A stretch of DNA of 64,000 nt from Stenotrophomonas sp. BIGb0135 (GTDB lineage Bacteria; Pseudomonadota; Gammaproteobacteria; Xanthomonadales; Xanthomonadaceae), in contig NZ_JANUDX010000004.1 in the NCBI RefSeq assembly GCF_024810105.1, positions 186,001 to 250,000 of the forward strand, written 5' to 3'. The notes beneath the pieces are model-generated. The model was given only the letters and a program-made list of their open reading frames with translations. It was not told where the DNA came from and ran no database searches. How positions within the stretch are numbered: the first letter of the stretch is position 1; each line of letters opens with the position of its first letter. Below are positions 24,484 through 32,284 of this stretch, piece by piece. The translations under genes and the position numbers were made by a program.

Positions 24484-25908
24484 ATGCAGTACCTCGATAA
24501 TCTTCTCCTCAATACCGACAGCTACAAGGCCAGCCACTGGCTGCAGTATCCACCGGGTACCGATGCCACGTTCTTCTACGTGGAATCGCGCGGCGGCCTC
24601 TACGACCGCACGCTGTTCTTCGGCCTGCAGGCCATGCTGAAGGATTACCTGGCCAGGCCGATCACCCACGCCGACATCGATGCGGCGCGCGATCTCTTCG
24701 CCGCCCATGGCGAGCCCTTCAACGAGGCCGGCTGGCGGTACATCGTCGATGCGCATGGCGGCCTGCTGCCGGTACGCATCCGCGCGGTGCCCGAAGGCAC
24801 CGTGGTGCCCGTGCACAACGCGCTGATGACGATCGAATCGACCGACCCGCAGGCATTCTGGGTACCGTCGTACCTCGAAACGCTGCTGCTGCGGATCTGG
24901 TACCCGGTGACGGTAGCGACCACCAGCTGGCACGCCAAGCAGACCATCCGCCGCTTCCTGGAGCGCACCAGCGACGACCCGGAAGGCCAGTTGCCGTTCA
25001 AGCTGCATGACTTCGGCAGCCGTGGCGTGTCGAGCCTGGAGTCGGCCGCCATCGGCGGCGCCGCGCACCTGGTCAATTTCCTTGGTACCGATACCGTCTC
25101 GGCGCTGCTGTTCGCCCGCGCCTTCTACCATGAGCCGGTGGCCGGCCATTCGATCCCGGCCGCCGAGCACAGCACGATCACCAGCTGGGGCCGCGACAAC
25201 GAGGTGGAGGCCTACCGCAACATGCTGGCGCGCTTTGCCACGCCCGATGCAGCGGTGGGGGTGGTGTCGGACAGCTATGACATCTACCACGCGATCACCC
25301 AGCACTGGGGCACCACGTTGCGCCAGCAGGTGATCGACTCGGGCGCCACCGTGGTGATCCGCCCGGACTCGGGCGACCCGGTGACGGTGGTGCTGCAGTG
25401 CCTGCAACTGCTGGACGACGCCTTCGGCCACGTGGTCAACGGCAGGGGCTACAAGGTGCTCAACCACGTGCGCGTGATCCAGGGCGACGGCGTCAACCCG
25501 ACCAGCATCGGCGACATCCTGGCCTGCATCACCGCGGCCGGCTACGCCGCCGACAACGTCGCCTTCGGCATGGGCGGCGCGCTGCTGCAGCGGCTGGACC
25601 GCGACACCCAGAAGTTCGCGCTGAAATGTTCGGCCGCCCGGGTGGACGGAAACTGGATCGACGTCTACAAGGACCCGGTTACCGACAGTGGCAAGCAGAG
25701 CAAGCGCGGTCGCATGCGCCTGCTGCGGCATCGCGAGTACGGCCAGTTCCGCACGGTGCCGATCCCGGCCGAGGCCGAGTCGCTGGCCGCGGTCGCGCTG
25801 CCGCTGGGGTACGAGGACGCCATGCTGACCGTCTGGGAGAACGGGCGGCTGCTGCAGGACGACACCTTTGCCGACATCCGCAGCCGGGCGGACGCGGCGC
25901 GCTTGTAA
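24484..25908 (+). CDS. nadV: Nicotinamide phosphoribosyltransferase
   Basis: A 474-residue type II phosphoribosyltransferase that converts nicotinamide and PRPP directly to NMN, avoiding deamidation. Diagnostic segments are NTDSYKASHWLQYPPGT at the N-terminus, KLHDFGSRGVSSLESAAIGG, and AAEHSTITSWGRDNE. Length and pattern match NAMPT/NadV rather than nicotinate phosphoribosyltransferase. With the adenylyltransferase just upstream it makes a two-step nicotinamide-to-NAD route. A GAAGGAG ribosome site precedes the start. Confidence 0.93.
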   Translation: MQYLDNLLLNTDSYKASHWLQYPPGTDATFFYVESRGGLYDRTLFFGLQAMLKDYLARPITHADIDAARDLFAAHGEPFNEAGWRYIVDAHGGLLPVRIRAVPEGTVVPVHNALMTIESTDPQAFWVPSYLETLLLRIWYPVTVATTSWHAKQTIRRFLERTSDDPEGQLPFKLHDFGSRGVSSLESAAIGGAAHLVNFLGTDTVSALLFARAFYHEPVAGHSIPAAEHSTITSWGRDNEVEAYRNMLARFATPDAAVGVVSDSYDIYHAITQHWGTTLRQQVIDSGATVVIRPDSGDPVTVVLQCLQLLDDAFGHVVNGRGYKVLNHVRVIQGDGVNPTSIGDILACITAAGYAADNVAFGMGGALLQRLDRDTQKFALKCSAARVDGNWIDVYKDPVTDSGKQSKRGRMRLLRHREYGQFRTVPIPAEAESLAAVALPLGYEDAMLTVWENGRLLQDDTFADIRSRADAARL

Positions 25909-25969
25909 GCGGCGTCATTCATCGGCCGTAACCCCCCTTGACCACCGCCCGCCTTCGGCCTACCTTGTG

Positions 25970-26180
25970 CGGGCCGAAGGTATCCATCTCTTCATGCAGA
26001 TGAAGGGATGGGTTTAAACGGGAATCCGGTGAAGGCGCCTCGCGCGCCCATTCCGGAGCTGCCCCGCAGCGGTGAATGGAAACGAATCCTGCCAACAGCA
26101 CTGGGCCTCACCGCCTGGGAAGCGGCAGGTACTAGGTGGGCGCCCGCGCCCGTGTCCATCAGCCCGAATACCGGCCCCGG
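25970..26180 (+). promoter_or_regulatory. Cobalamin riboswitch
   Basis: The leader of metE contains the conserved core of the adenosyl/methylcobalamin aptamer in the right order: GGGAATCCGGTGA (26020-26032), CCGGAGCTGCCCCGCAGCGG (from 26053), a GCACTGG segment near 26098, CTGGGAAGCGGC (from 26115), and the B12 box AGCCCGAATACCGGCC (26161-26176). It would switch metE off when cobalamin is available and the B12-dependent MetH can work. A GC hairpin at 26182-26203 follows directly and may belong to the expression platform. Confidence 0.9.
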
Positions 26181-26181
26181 C

Positions 26182-26203
26182 CGGGGGACACGACCGTCCC
26201 CCG
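26182..26203 (+). other. Hairpin next to the cobalamin aptamer
   Basis: CGGGGGAC pairs with GTCCCCCG across a 6-base loop immediately after the B12 box. There is no T-run, so if it is part of the switch it would act through Rho or RNA stability rather than as a simple intrinsic terminator. The 200 bases from here to metE show no gene. Confidence 0.5.
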
Positions 26204-26407
26204 ATTCGACCTGGAACGTCCGCGGGGAGGTTGCCGGGGCCAGCCGCCATGCCGCCCGCGTGGCGCTGCCCCCGTGCGTCCGCTCCACGACATCCGGTTC
26301 GCCCGCGGGGGCGAAGGTCGCTGGCGGGACGGACACGGCAGCCATGGCGTGGCCGGCACGCGGTTCCTTCGTTCCTCAATGCCGCTACTGCAATGAGGAC
26401 ACGTTCC

Positions 26408-28702
26408 ATGACCACTGTTACCAACCTGGGGTTTCCCCGCATCGGCGCCAAGCGCGAACTCAAGCGCGCGCTGGAAGCGTTCTGGGCCGGCGAAAGCAGC
26501 GCCGCGTCGCTGCAGGACACCGCCCGTGGCCTGCGTGCACGCCATTGGACCCTGCAGCGCGACGCCGGCGTCGATGTGCCGCCGAGCAACGACTTCAGCT
26601 TCTACGACCAGGTGCTCGACACCGCCTTCCTGGTCGACGCGATCCCGGCCCGCTACCGCGCCCTGGCCGATGCCGACCCGTTGGCGGGCTACTTCGCGCT
26701 GGCCCGCGGCGTGCAGCGCGACGGCTACGACCTGCACGCGCTGGAAATGACCAAGTGGTTCGATACCAACTACCACTACCTGGTGCCCGAACTGCAGGCC
26801 GGCCAGGGCTTCGCCCTGCGCGGCGACAAGCCGCTGGCCGAGTACCGTGAAGCCAAGGCGCTGGGCATCGAGACACGACCGGTGCTGCTGGGCCCGGTGA
26901 GCTTCCTGCTGTTGTCCAAGACCGTGGACGGCAGCCCGGCGCTGGACCTGCTGCACGCGCTGCTGCCGGTATATGCCGAATTGCTGGCCGGGCTGAAGGC
27001 CGCCGGTGCGCAGTGGGTGCAGCTGGACGAGCCGGTGCTGGTGCAGGACCTGGACGACAGCGCGCGCGCCGCGTTCGAACACGCCTATGCGGTGCTGTCC
27101 GGCGTGCCACGCCCCAAGGTACTGCTGGCCACCTACTTCGGCGCGCTGGAGGACAACCTCGGCCTGGCCGCCGCCTTGCCGGTGGACGGCCTGCACGTGG
27201 ACCTGGTGCGCGCACCGGAGCAGTTGGACGCCGTGCTCAGCGTGCTGCCGCCCGACCGCGTGCTGTCGGCCGGCCTGGTCAACGGCCGCAACATCTGGCG
27301 CACCCACCTCGACAACGCGCTGGTACTGGCCCGTTACGCGCACGGCCACCTCGGCGACCGGCTGTGGCTGGCACCGTCGTGTTCGCTGCTGCACAGCCCG
27401 GTGGACCTGGCGCTGGAAACCAGGCTGGATGACGAACTGCGCGGCTGGCTGGCGTTCTCGACCCAGAAGCTGCAGGAACTGCGCCTGCTGGCCGATGCGC
27501 TGGACGCCCGACCGCACGCCGAGGCCGGGCTGGCCGCGTCGCGCGCACGCATCGAATCGCGCCGGCAGTCGCCGCGCGTGCACAAGCCCGCCGTGGCCGC
27601 GCGCCTGGCCGGCCTGACCGCTGCCGATGCGCAGCGCCACAGCCCCTACCCGCAGCGGCACCTGGCCCAGGCCGGCGCCCTGCAGCTGCCACGCTTCCCG
27701 ACCACCACGATCGGCTCGTTCCCGCAGACCCTGGACGTGCGCGAGGCACGTGCCCGCAACAAGTCCGGCAAGCTCTCCGACGCCGACTACGATGCGTTCC
27801 TGGCCACCCAGACCGAGCACTGCGTGCGCGTGCAGGAGCAGATCGGGCTGGACGTGCTGGTGCACGGCGAGTTCGAGCGCAACGACATGGTCGAATACTT
27901 CGGCGAACAACTCGATGGCTTTGCCTTCACCCGGAATGGCTGGGTGCAGAGCTACGGCTCGCGCTGCGTGAAGCCGCCGGTGATCTTCGGCGATGTGACC
28001 CGCCCACGGCCGATGACGGTGCGCTGGTCGCAGTACGCGCAGTCGCTGACCGACCGCCCGATGAAAGGCATGCTGACCGGCCCGGTGACGGTGCTGCAGT
28101 GGTCGTTCGTGCGCGATGACCAGTCGCGCGCGGACACCTGCAGGCAGATCGCGCTGGCGCTGCGTGATGAGGTGCTGGACCTGGAGGCGGCCGGCATCGG
28201 CGTGATCCAGATCGACGAGCCGGCGATCCGCGAAGGCCTGCCGCTGCGCCGCGCACAGTGGCGCGAGTACCTGGACTGGGCGGTGGAAGCGTTCCGGATC
28301 AGTGCCAGCGGCGTGCGCGATGCCACCCAGATCCACACCCACATGTGCTATTCCGAGTTCAACGACATCATCCACTCGGTGGCGGCAATGGATGCCGACG
28401 TGATCTCCATCGAGACCTCGCGCTCGCGGATGGAGCTGCTGGATGCGTTCGTGCGCTTCCAGTACCCCAACGAGATCGGCCCGGGCGTGTACGACATCCA
28501 CTCCCCGCGCGTGCCGGACAAGGAAGAGATGCTGGCGCTGCTGCGCAAGGCCGCCGAGGTCCTGCGGCCAGAGCAGATCTGGGTCAACCCCGACTGCGGC
28601 CTGAAGACCCGCGGCTGGAAAGAAACCCGGTCCGCGCTGGAAGCGCTGGTGGCCGCCGCCCGCGAACTGCGCGCGGAAAACGCCGACGCCAACGCCGCCT
28701 GA
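26408..28702 (+). CDS. metE: Cobalamin-independent methionine synthase
   Basis: A 764-residue enzyme that transfers the methyl group of 5-methyltetrahydrofolate (polyglutamate) to homocysteine. The N-terminal barrel begins [20 protein letters not shown], and the C-terminal catalytic barrel contains TTIGSFPQT. The zinc ligands are visible: His and Cys in [12 protein letters not shown] and the late Cys in [13 protein letters not shown]. The start at 26408 follows a GAGGA site. Expression is governed by the cobalamin riboswitch upstream. Full length, no anomalies. Confidence 0.97.
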   Translation: MTTVTNLGFPRIGAKRELKRALEAFWAGESSAASLQDTARGLRARHWTLQRDAGVDVPPSNDFSFYDQVLDTAFLVDAIPARYRALADADPLAGYFALARGVQRDGYDLHALEMTKWFDTNYHYLVPELQAGQGFALRGDKPLAEYREAKALGIETRPVLLGPVSFLLLSKTVDGSPALDLLHALLPVYAELLAGLKAAGAQWVQLDEPVLVQDLDDSARAAFEHAYAVLSGVPRPKVLLATYFGALEDNLGLAAALPVDGLHVDLVRAPEQLDAVLSVLPPDRVLSAGLVNGRNIWRTHLDNALVLARYAHGHLGDRLWLAPSCSLLHSPVDLALETRLDDELRGWLAFSTQKLQELRLLADALDARPHAEAGLAASRARIESRRQSPRVHKPAVAARLAGLTAADAQRHSPYPQRHLAQAGALQLPRFPTTTIGSFPQTLDVREARARNKSGKLSDADYDAFLATQTEHCVRVQEQIGLDVLVHGEFERNDMVEYFGEQLDGFAFTRNGWVQSYGSRCVKPPVIFGDVTRPRPMTVRWSQYAQSLTDRPMKGMLTGPVTVLQWSFVRDDQSRADTCRQIALALRDEVLDLEAAGIGVIQIDEPAIREGLPLRRAQWREYLDWAVEAFRISASGVRDATQIHTHMCYSEFNDIIHSVAAMDADVISIETSRSRMELLDAFVRFQYPNEIGPGVYDIHSPRVPDKEEMLALLRKAAEVLRPEQIWVNPDCGLKTRGWKETRSALEALVAAARELRAENADANAA

Positions 28703-28728
28703 TCCACCGTCTGTAGATGACCCCAAGG

Positions 28729-28759
28729 ACCGCACCGCCGCCGTTGCCGGCGGTGCGGT
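28729..28759 (+). terminator. Hairpin between metE and queH
   Basis: ACCGCACCGCC pairs perfectly (11 pairs) with GGCGGTGCGGT around a 9-base loop, 26 bases after metE and just before queH. Only two Ts follow, so readthrough into queH is likely. Confidence 0.5.
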
Positions 28760-28772
28760 TGACGAGAGCCGC

Positions 28773-29459
28773 ATGACCACGCCCACCGTTACCCCGCTCG
28801 ACCGCCCCACCCTGGCCCTGCCCGACGGCCACACCCGGCTGCTGCTGCATTCGTGCTGCGCGCCGTGCTCGGGCGAAGTGATGGAGGCGATCACCGCCTC
28901 CGGCATCGACTACACCATCTTCTTCTACAACCCCAACATCCATCCGGCGCGCGAGTATGAGCTGCGCAAGCAGGAGAACATCCGCTTCGCCGAGAAGCAC
29001 GGCGTGCCGTTCGTGGACGCCGACTACGACACCGACAACTGGTTCGCCCGCGCCCGCGGCATGGAAGCCGAGCCCGAGCGTGGCATCCGCTGCACGATGT
29101 GCTTCGACATGCGTTTCGTGCGCACCGCGCTGTATGCACACGAACATGGCTTTCCGGTGATCAGCAGTTCGCTGGGCATCTCGCGCTGGAAAGACATGAA
29201 CCAGATCAACGACTGCGGCCATCGCGCCGCCGCGCAGTACCCGGGGATCCAGTACTGGGACTACAACTGGCGCAAGGGCGGTGGTGCCGCGCGCATGGTG
29301 GAGATCAGCAAGCGCGAGCAGTTCTACCAGCAGGAGTACTGCGGTTGCGTGTATTCGCTGCGCGATGCCAACCGGCACCGCCGCGAGACCGGCCGCGAGC
29401 GCATCAAGATCGGCCTGCTGTATTACGGACAGGACAACGGCGCCCCCACGGGCGATTGA
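28773..29459 (+). CDS. queH: Epoxyqueuosine reductase QueH
   Basis: A 228-residue iron-sulfur enzyme for the last step of queuosine synthesis in tRNA (reduction of epoxyqueuosine), the non-orthologous replacement of cobalamin-dependent QueG. The cysteine pairs of the family are present: [14 protein letters not shown] near residue 28, RCTMCFDMR, and the late [13 protein letters not shown]12-independent queuosine reductase right after B12-repressed metE is functionally coherent, since both avoid cobalamin. Confidence 0.93.
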   Translation: MTTPTVTPLDRPTLALPDGHTRLLLHSCCAPCSGEVMEAITASGIDYTIFFYNPNIHPAREYELRKQENIRFAEKHGVPFVDADYDTDNWFARARGMEAEPERGIRCTMCFDMRFVRTALYAHEHGFPVISSSLGISRWKDMNQINDCGHRAAAQYPGIQYWDYNWRKGGGAARMVEISKREQFYQQEYCGCVYSLRDANRHRRETGRERIKIGLLYYGQDNGAPTGD

Positions 29460-29516
29460 CGTTCGCACGCGGGGCCGCCACGCTGGTTGCCCCGCTTCCG
29501 TTGTGTTGGACCTGCC

Positions 29517-30146
29517 ATGACCGCCGCCCTACCCGCCGATGTCGCCCTGCTGGTGATCGACCTGCAGCCGGACTTCATGCCCGGTGGCGCGCTGGCCTGC
29601 GAGCAGGGCGATGCGCTGGTGGCGCCGATCGCCGCCCTGCTGGCCCAGCGCCGCTACCGCACGGTCGTGGCGACCCAGGACTGGCACCCGGCCGACCACG
29701 CGTCCTTTGCCAGCCAGCATCCGGGACATCTCCCGTTTGAAGCGATCCTGCTGCATGCGCAGCCGCAGACGCTGTGGCCCGACCACTGCGTGCAGGGCAG
29801 CGCCGGCGCGGCGTTGCACGCGGGCGTGGACTGGACCGTGGCCGACCTGATCCTGCGCAAGGGCACCCGCCAGCAGGTGGACTCCTACAGCGCGTTCCGC
29901 GAGAACCATGGCCCGGCCGGCACCCGCCCGGCCACCGGCCTGGCCGGCTGGCTGCACGAACGCGGCATCCGCGAGGTGCATGTGTGCGGCCTGGCGCGCG
30001 ACTACTGCGTGCTGTGGAGCGCACAGGACGCGGTGAAAGCCGGGTTCCGGGTCAAGTTCCTGTGGGACCTGACCCGGCCGGTGACCGAGGCCAACGACGG
30101 CATGGTGCGCGAGGCATTGGCGAAGGCGAAGATCGCGGTCGTTTGA
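29517..30146 (+). CDS. pncA: Nicotinamidase
   Basis: A 209-residue isochorismatase-fold amidase that converts nicotinamide to nicotinate. The catalytic triad is seen: Asp in LLVIDLQPDFMPGGALA, Lys in ILRKGTRQQVDSYSAF, and Cys in HVCGLARDYCVLWSAQD. Metal-binding His residues are in TQDWHPADHASF. The start at 29517 (MTAALPADV) is chosen. It provides the deamidating route of nicotinamide recycling, in parallel with NadV encoded 3.6 kb upstream. Confidence 0.95.
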   Translation: MTAALPADVALLVIDLQPDFMPGGALACEQGDALVAPIAALLAQRRYRTVVATQDWHPADHASFASQHPGHLPFEAILLHAQPQTLWPDHCVQGSAGAALHAGVDWTVADLILRKGTRQQVDSYSAFRENHGPAGTRPATGLAGWLHERGIREVHVCGLARDYCVLWSAQDAVKAGFRVKFLWDLTRPVTEANDGMVREALAKAKIAVV

Positions 30147-30168
30147 CCGGCAGCCTCCGGGTGCGGGG

Positions 30169-30298
30169 CGGAACGGCGTGCCGATCTGCGGGCGGAACGG
30201 CGTTGCGACCAACGGTGGGAACGGCGCACCGATCGGCGGTCGGAACAGCGTGCCGATCAGCGGTCGGAAGAGCGTACCGACCAACGGTCGGTACCTAC
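30169..30298. repeat. Five 24-base tandem repeats ending in a GTAG REP hairpin
   Basis: Five consecutive 24-base units start at 30169, 30193, 30217, 30241 and 30265 (consensus near CGGAACGGCG, TGCCGATCNGCGGT). The last unit merges into a perfect hairpin GTACCGACC-AAC-GGTCGGTAC (30274-30294) followed by CTAC (30295-30298), i.e. a minus-strand GTAG-type REP. The repeats look like degenerate tandem copies of one REP arm. No convincing gene lies in the 30147-30344 spacer. Confidence 0.85.
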
Positions 30299-30344
30299 GG
30301 ATCAAGGTGCAGGCAGCATCAGGCAACCGGCGCCGCATCCCGGT

Positions 30345-31196
30345 TCAGCGAAATACCACCGTGCGATGGCCGTTGCGCAGGATGCGATGCTCCACATGCC
30401 GACGTACCGCGCGCGCCAGCACCTGCGATTCGGTGTCGCTACCCAGCCGCACCAGATCGCGCGGGGTCATGGCGTGGTCCACGCGCGCCACGTCCTGCTC
30501 GATGATCGGGCCTTCGTCCAGGTCTTCGGTGACGTAATGCGCGGTGGCGCCGATGATCTTGACCCCGCGCGCGTGCGCCTGGTGGTACGGCTGCGCACCC
30601 TTGAAGCTGGGCAGGAAGCTGTGGTGGATGTTGATCGCCTTGCCCGCCAATGCCTTGCACAGGCGCGGCGACAGGATCTGCATGTAGCGCGCCAGCACCA
30701 CCAGGTCGATGCGCTCGCGCTCGACCAGGTCGATGATCTGCTGCTCCTGCGTGTCACGGTTGTCGGCGTTGACCGGCAGGTGATGGAACGGCACGCCGTA
30801 GGAACCTGCCAGCGCCGCGAAGTCGTCATGGTTGGAGGCCACTGCGGCGATCTCGACCTGAAGCTGGCGGCTGTGTGCGCGGAACAGCAGGTCGTTCAGG
30901 CAATGCCCCTGCTTGCTCACCAGGACCAGCAGCCGCGCACGGCGGCGCGCGTCGTGCAATTGCCAGTCCATCTGGAACTCCGCCGCCAACGTCCCCATCC
31001 GCGCTTCGATATCCGCCAGCGCCTGGCTGGCGGCGCGATCGAAGTGCACGCGCAGGAAGAAGCGGCCGCTCTCCTCATCGCCAAACTGCTGGGCATCGAG
31101 GATGTTGCAGCCGAGCTCGAACAGCAGGCCGGAGACGCGATAGACGATCCCGGTACGGTCCGGGCATGAGAGGGTGAGGATGGAATCGGGGCGCAT
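30345..31196 (-). CDS. purU: Formyltetrahydrofolate deformylase
   Basis: A 283-residue enzyme that hydrolyses 10-formyltetrahydrofolate to formate and tetrahydrofolate, balancing one-carbon pools and feeding PurT. It has an N-terminal ACT domain (ILTLSCPDRTGIVYRVSGLL) and a C-terminal formyltransferase-fold domain with INIHHSFLPSFKGAQPYHQA and TEDLDEGPIIEQDVARVDH, holding the catalytic Asn/His/Asp set. The ATG at 31196 is chosen because upstream sequence does not match the family. Confidence 0.95.
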   Translation of the reverse strand: MRPDSILTLSCPDRTGIVYRVSGLLFELGCNILDAQQFGDEESGRFFLRVHFDRAASQALADIEARMGTLAAEFQMDWQLHDARRRARLLVLVSKQGHCLNDLLFRAHSRQLQVEIAAVASNHDDFAALAGSYGVPFHHLPVNADNRDTQEQQIIDLVERERIDLVVLARYMQILSPRLCKALAGKAINIHHSFLPSFKGAQPYHQAHARGVKIIGATAHYVTEDLDEGPIIEQDVARVDHAMTPRDLVRLGSDTESQVLARAVRRHVEHRILRNGHRTVVFR

Positions 31197-31265
31197 CGTT
31201 CGAGTGTAAGCGAGCACCGCCGCGGCGCGGACGATGCTCTCAGATGCAACCAAGCTGACGCGGAC

Positions 31266-32177
31266 TCAGCGTGTTTGCGCGTCCAGTGCCGCACGGATGA
31301 CGCGCAGGTCGGCGCCCTCTGGCGGCCAGCCGGCCACGGTCGCGACCACCTCGCCATCGCGCAGCAGGTGGAACACCGGTGACTGGCCAGTGTCCAGCGC
31401 GTGCCACGACGGATCGCTCACCATCGGCTGCATGGGCAGGTCCGGATGCGCGCGGTTCCAGTCCAGCATTTCCTGGCCGGGCCAGGCCTGGCTGATCGGC
31501 ACCACCAGTTGCAGGCGCGCGCGTAGCCAGGCGTAGTCAGGCTGCGAGGTGATCGCCTGCAGCGCGCGCCGCGAGAAGCCGCAGTGCGGGTGCACCATCG
31601 CCACCACCTGCAGGCCATCCTCGGCCAGCACTGTGCGCTGGACCTGGCCGATGTCCTCCAGCCGCAGCAACGGCCGGCCCGCCAGCGTCTTGCCGCCAAT
31701 CGTCGGCAAGGCGGTGGGCGGCGTCTGCAGGCGGGTGTTCAGCGCGTTGGCCTCATCGAACCGCTGCAGCGCGATCAGCGAACCGCGCATGCTGCGGTGG
31801 TCGTCATCCACGGCGAGATCGCGCGCGACCAGCGCCTCGTACAGGCACTGCAGGCGCAGCAAGGTGGCCGGTTCACGCGCGTAGAAGGCGATCAGGGCGG
31901 TGGACTGGAACAGGTCCTGCAACCGCGCATCCGGCAATGCCACGCAATCACCGGACTGCATCGCCACCGGTGCGGCCTGCGCATACGCCCTGCGTATTGC
32001 CGCCAGGCGCTCGGCCGCGGGCTGTGCCGGGGCGGCATCCAGTGCCACCAGCCGGGCATGCAGGCTGCCCGGAACCGGCTCGGTGCGGGCGACGGCCGCC
32101 GACAGCAGCAGCCCGCAGCACAGCAGCACCGCGAGGAACAGGACGACGGCCGTGCCGGGCTGTCGATCGCGCTTCAT
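31266..32177 (-). CDS. Secreted or membrane-anchored thioredoxin-fold protein with a CGFS motif
   Basis: A 303-residue protein. A signal/anchor segment (residues 10-32, AVVLFLAVLLCCGLLLSAAV) follows MKRDRQPG. The middle is alpha-helical. The C-terminal 130 residues resemble a thioredoxin fold (LQVVAMVHPHCGFSRRALQAI, then SPVFHLLRDGEVVATVAGWP with the cis-Pro-like position). The active-site-like motif is CGFS, with a single cysteine, rather than CxxC. It may bind rather than oxidise partners. No substrate is evident. GGGAGG precedes ATG 32177. Confidence 0.65.
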   Translation of the reverse strand: MKRDRQPGTAVVLFLAVLLCCGLLLSAAVARTEPVPGSLHARLVALDAAPAQPAAERLAAIRRAYAQAAPVAMQSGDCVALPDARLQDLFQSTALIAFYAREPATLLRLQCLYEALVARDLAVDDDHRSMRGSLIALQRFDEANALNTRLQTPPTALPTIGGKTLAGRPLLRLEDIGQVQRTVLAEDGLQVVAMVHPHCGFSRRALQAITSQPDYAWLRARLQLVVPISQAWPGQEMLDWNRAHPDLPMQPMVSDPSWHALDTGQSPVFHLLRDGEVVATVAGWPPEGADLRVIRAALDAQTR

Positions 32178-32284
32178 CACGGCCTCCCTGCTGTCAGCTG
32201 GATACGAGGCATCCAGCATGCCAGCGTTCCTGCCGTGCGGCAGAGACCGGAGTCGCGCTATCAATGGCGTGAATGCTTCCGTGC

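Noticed and set aside
26159..28906. 915-codon minus-strand open frame opposite metE
   Set aside because: It is a GC-rich shadow of metE with no recognisable domain. Likewise the long frames opposite aceE (32273-35143), the carboxylases (50633-53791 and 53535-55652) and the cyclase (57433-59952).
30169..30338. Octapeptide-repeat protein on the minus strand
   Set aside because: The frame exists because the 24-base repeat is a multiple of three. It is antisense to the end of pncA, with no start signal or domain.
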